In this document: piece by piece, positions 60,360 to 64,000 of the stretch
How positions within the stretch are numbered: position 1 is the first letter of the stretch
How the letters are laid out: each line of letters begins with the position of its first letter
NCBI RefSeq assembly: GCF_018873765.1
Contig: NC_057922.1
Location: 8,321,563-8,385,562, forward strand
DNA length: 64,000 nt
DNA from: Telopea speciosissima
Taxonomy: Eukaryota > Streptophyta > Magnoliopsida > Proteales > Proteaceae
Reading direction: 5' to 3'
Translations under genes and position numbers: made by a program
The notes under the pieces: generated by a model
Database searches by the model: none
Told to the model about the DNA's origin: nothing
Seen by the model: only the letters and a program-made list of their open reading frames with translations

Positions 60360-63092
60360 GCTCATTATTCAGTAATGGTCATGTTCTCTCCCTACCAGTA
60401 ATGACCCTAAATGCCAGAGCTCTTGTTGCATGTGTCCTGGCATTGGTTATTCTAGTTGTGAAGATGGTTCTGCCAATGAGAAGCACAGATGGAATGCTGC
60501 AGAGATCATTTCAGGGATATGTTGCTCAAGATCAATTTCACTGGCATTAGTTTGTGTGATATCACAGAATCACCCAGCTTCCTTTGAAATCCTTAGCAGT
60601 GATAATGCAGGCATTAACACTCATATGGTGTAAACGCACTCGCGGGGGGGGGGGGGGGGGAGAGGGATTATGAGCTGATTAGATGTCTCAACCATTGTTT
60701 GTTAAGGGAGGGGAACTGGGTTACTTGGATCAGTTGTACACTTGTACCACTAAGGAAGGTCTTACTGTTGGCCCATCTAGAATTGGTCATTTGTCTGTTT
60801 ATTTTTGGTTTGAGTTGTAAACAATTACTATTTGCGGAGTTATGTATATAAATCGAGTCTCAACTGCACATGTTAGCAAATGACTGATGCCAAAGAGAGC
60901 CGTTGAATCTTTTCAACAAATGATAATGGCCACTTAGAATCTGGGCACAACTTTGAAATACTCTCTACTTGTCTAGTGTTGCCTAGGATGCTAAATGGGG
61001 GTGGGCACTGCCCGTTGCCACGGAATGTAATGGAGTTGTGATTTTGGAATGATTTATTTTATTGGGAAAAGATTCTCTGAGCTGCCAGGAGAGGGTACAC
61101 TAACACCCTCTCTCTCTCTCTCCCTCACATGAATGACCTCCCCGCCCTCTTATGTATGAATCTTTCAATGAGTGCCCCCGAAGTAGAATCATTTTAGGGG
61201 GCAGAGGTCATTGCAGAAGGGGAGAGGAGAGAGATAGACACACGGGAGTGTTAGCATAGGCTATGCTCTTGGATAGCAGGAACCATTTCCCCTCTATTTA
61301 TTTTTGGGTACAAAAACCATCAGTGGATTTGAAGTGGATTAAACTCATTAAAGTATTAAACTGGCACTGACCACATAAACAGAGGTGAATCAGAAAGACT
61401 GATTCTGGAACACGTCTTGAAATGTTCTAAAACTCCTGTATGGTTGAAGTTTACATGATTAGAAGGTTCCTACACTCCTGATGTGGAAACCTTTTTCAAC
61501 ACCTATTTTGCGTTTACCAAGATTATTTGGCATTTTGACCACGGGAAAGGCATAATTCCTTGAATATGAAAGCCTCCGAATCCCGCTACTGCAGGGTCTT
61601 AGTTAGAGGGACAAATTCTTTGGATATATAAGATGTTAAATTTGGTGACTGGGTTGTGGGTTGTTTCTAAAGGGTCTTTAAAAGCCTGTAAATTTTAAGG
61701 TTTACATGAGAGTAATTACGGAAATTTGTATTTCTTTGTTTCCTATAAATTGTTGTGATGAGGGTTATTAGGGTTACTAGGAATTCTCTATAAACGCAAA
61801 GAGACATGAAGGAGAGAGATTGTAACTCTTTCTCCATTGCCAACAAAATTGCTCATCTCTCTTAGGACGTAGACTCCTTATCAAATCATGCATATCTTTG
61901 CATTGTGTGATTATTTATTTCCTCTTTCCAATCATTTTCTGCATCGTTATATGATTCCGTTTCTGGAGAGAGCTTGTAACTCTTTATCCATTGCCAATAA
62001 AAGCCTGTTCCTCTTGTTTTGTTAATGATTTTTGTATTAGAAAACAATGTCTCATTTTTTCCATTCTTGAAAGCATCATTAACTGAGCAGAAAAGGTGAG
62101 CATAAACCAACAATCAGAGAGCCCTTTGCACAACATTGTGGATTTAATGATTTAACATTATTATACTCCCAAAAAAATGGAAAGAAAGAAATCCCACTAG
62201 ATTAGTTCTCGGGACTCGGGAAAAACAAAACTAGATTAGTACTCACGAACTAGGATTTTTTCTTTCTTTTCTTTTGTTAAAATTTTAGCTTGATGGTTGT
62301 TTTTCTCACCCCAATTTTCATGAGTTTCCAATGTGGGTCCATTCGATGTGCAAAACTCAGGTAGGGCCATCAGATCTTTTGATTGTAGTAAAAAGGAAAT
62401 TTCTGATCTCACATATGATGCTTCTTGGTCTTGGAGGAAGTTCAGCTTGAGTTGTTAGGTGATGGATCAAACACTGCTCTCTGGATTGATAAGTGACAAC
62501 CTCTGTGGGCCTCTAATTGAAAGATTTGACTGAAGGAGTCAGGTTGATTATGGGTTCCCAATTGATGCTAAAGTCCGCAAGTTTATTACTAACTCAGTTT
62601 AATGAAGGTCCCTTCTGGTATAAGATTCATAGCTCAACTAAATCCATTAGATTCATAATTTGTATCAAACAATAAGAGGAAATACTATTCTTTAAGATGC
62701 CAGGAGATGCCATTGTAAATCTTTCACTAGAGGTAGTGGCAAACCAGTAACAATGTGGAACAGACCCATGCAGGGGGAATTGCTCTTTAATCTCCTTCAA
62801 GAAGGAAAAATTTTAAAAACTAATCAAACAGTAATAATATACATCAATAATTATCTGCTCTTATGAGGGAGACAACGAATTAAAAAATTAATACAATTTA
62901 TTGATGAGGTCATCAATTGAATCCAAAAAGAAAGATACAAATCTCAAGCCAAACTAGAAATACTTTTGCCAGATACTGTACAGTGATGGATAAAGTGAAG
63001 AGGAATAGCAGGTTAATACAATACTTTTTTCTTTTTGTGATTTTCATTTCAGCAACAAGTTTCCAAGCATGCAGCAGCTGACGAGAATTTTC
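60360..63092. other. POLD1 3' UTR and intergenic region
   Basis: No gene is evident. A G run of about 18 lies near 60643-60660. A 25-bp Au SINE scrap (CCGCTACTGCAGGGTCTTAG) lies near 61581. The inverted-repeat element at 61064 is listed separately. POLD1 and the RGLG-like gene converge here, 2.7 kb apart. Confidence 0.5.
61064..61292. mobile_element. Inverted-repeat MITE
   Basis: The left end GGGAAAAGATTCTCTGAGC and the right end GCTATCC...GGAACCATTTCCCC are inverted, as are CACTAACACCCTCTCTCTC and GAGATAG...GGGAGTGTTAG further in. It is non-coding. The duplication is unclear. Confidence 0.55.
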
Positions 63093-64000
63093 TCAAGAAT
63101 ACAGTCTCACACGCGTCATTATTGGCTCACGACATATTGGGCACAATGATAAGCTTACGCCACAGTCCTTGCACGTCTTATTCAAGAAAAGAGATAAAAT
63201 ATGAGATTAAGTGTTGTTATGCAGGAAATGTTCATCTTTATAAAGCTCAGTTGTAACCTCAGATGCATACATTACATACCAATATTCAACAGATCCATCT
63301 GTGTGTGTGTGGATAATGTGAAAAAATCAACTGAAACATCTCTATGAAGGTATCGATTAACCTTGCATTCCACATAATTTGCATACTATATCTGTATCAC
63401 AGATTGTACTTTCATATTAACAAACGGTAAATTAAAGATTGCTTACCAGATGACCACATCCAAATGCCATGTCCTTTGGGTTTGTCAAGCATATAGGGCA
63501 GTCCTGCAGCAAAGCCAGAAATTACTATGTTTTTCCCAACACCATGTGCATCCTGAACACAAAATTGCAGTGGTGGTGATAAAAATATTACCTGCTCTGT
63601 GAAGGTTGCATGCTCAACTGACTGGGAACTTGTCATGTGTGGGTATGTTCTAACTGCATTATCATGCTGGATCACTTCACGTGGAGGGGGAAGTGGTTGT
63701 GTACGTGGCCCTCCTCTTCCACTTCTGCATGATTAGGTTAATTCAGGGTTCAGTAATCCCCCAATAAAGTTTCACCAAGTAACATTCAATAGCCAATAAC
63801 TAGTTCATAAAACTACAGACTTACTCCACAATCCTGAGTTTTTGCGTGGCCTTATACTGAAATGGAATTTCCATGAGGGCTGCAAGTGCAAAGGCTGTTT
63901 CTTTCTTTGACATTTCCTTGTTCTCAGACATGATCTTTGTGAAGTTTACAAACTGCACAGGGACAAGCTCAGGTGATTAAACAATGTGAGGGGAAAATCC
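63093..64000 (-). CDS. RGLG-like copine/RING E3 ubiquitin ligase, 3' part
   Basis: Four last coding exons on the minus strand: 63952-63825, 63724-63592, 63503-63447 and 63176-63093 (stop TGA), all GT-AG with matching phases. The gene continues past 64000. The first exon shown is the end of the copine-type vWA domain (FVNFTKIMSENKEMSKKE, ALAALMEIPFQYKATQKL). A proline-rich linker follows, then a RING finger split between two exons, DCPICLTNPKDMAFGCGHL then TCKDCGVSLSLCPICREPI, giving the C3HC4 set. RGLG ligases act at the plasma membrane and in the nucleus in hormone and stress signalling, partly through K63-linked chains. The N-terminal myristoylation site lies outside the window. The RING is complete, so this end looks functional. 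Confidence 0.9.

Noticed and set aside
63503-63561. Extra exon in the RGLG-like gene (frame QDAHGVGKNIVISGFAAG)
   Set aside because: Direct joining of the 63592 donor to the 63503 acceptor keeps phase and gives the expected linker-RING order; the intervening frame is read-through of intron.
1-64000. CRISPR arrays, operons, rRNA or tRNA genes, viral or bacterial inserts, or a new multi-gene system
   Set aside because: No spaced direct-repeat array, RNA gene or gene cluster with linked function was seen. All recognisable genes are ordinary plant nuclear genes with introns or plant NLR structure.

Overview
This window is nuclear DNA of a flowering plant. It has spliced genes with GT-AG introns and long T-rich introns. 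It also carries plant-specific families (a CC-NBS-LRR resistance gene, an RGLG-type copine/RING ubiquitin ligase, a HOL-type thiol methyltransferase) and plant repeats (Au SINEs, RTE LINEs, hAT and Mutator-like MITEs). The species cannot be read from the sequence; an early-diverging eudicot or a magnoliid is only a guess.

Layout. 1-4378 (+): last four coding exons of an SR45/RNPS1-like splicing factor. 4379-11318: no convincing gene; a LINE RNase H relic and a complete Au SINE. 11319-14800 (-): a three-exon gene for a 253-residue membrane protein of unknown function, with a GC-AG first intron hosting an RTE LINE. 14801-17506: repeats. 17507-23418 (-): an eight-exon HOL-type thiol/halide methyltransferase gene. 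23865-29317: a dense nest of transposable elements, including a hAT element that carries a solo LTR. 29577-32348 (+): an intact intronless CC-NBS-LRR gene. 34164-60359 (+): the complete 30-exon gene for the DNA polymerase delta catalytic subunit (1083 residues); its exon lengths sum to an exact multiple of three and all phases agree. An E2F-type site lies about 100 bp upstream of its start codon. Its introns hold an LTR retrotransposon, four RTE LINE insertions, SINEs, a MITE and a long-TIR Mutator-like element. 60360-63092: intergenic. 63093-64000 (-): the 3' end of an RGLG-like ubiquitin ligase gene, which continues past the window.

The genes are unrelated housekeeping or defence genes, each with its own function; I see no operon-like or clustered pathway. 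I did not find a new biological system. The most informative structure is the transposon record. Many insertions can be delimited to the base by their target-site duplications, including a 30-bp RTE insertion that is only the 3' tail, two independent LTR insertions with non-canonical TG...TA ends, and several Mutator-like MITEs with 9-10-bp duplications.
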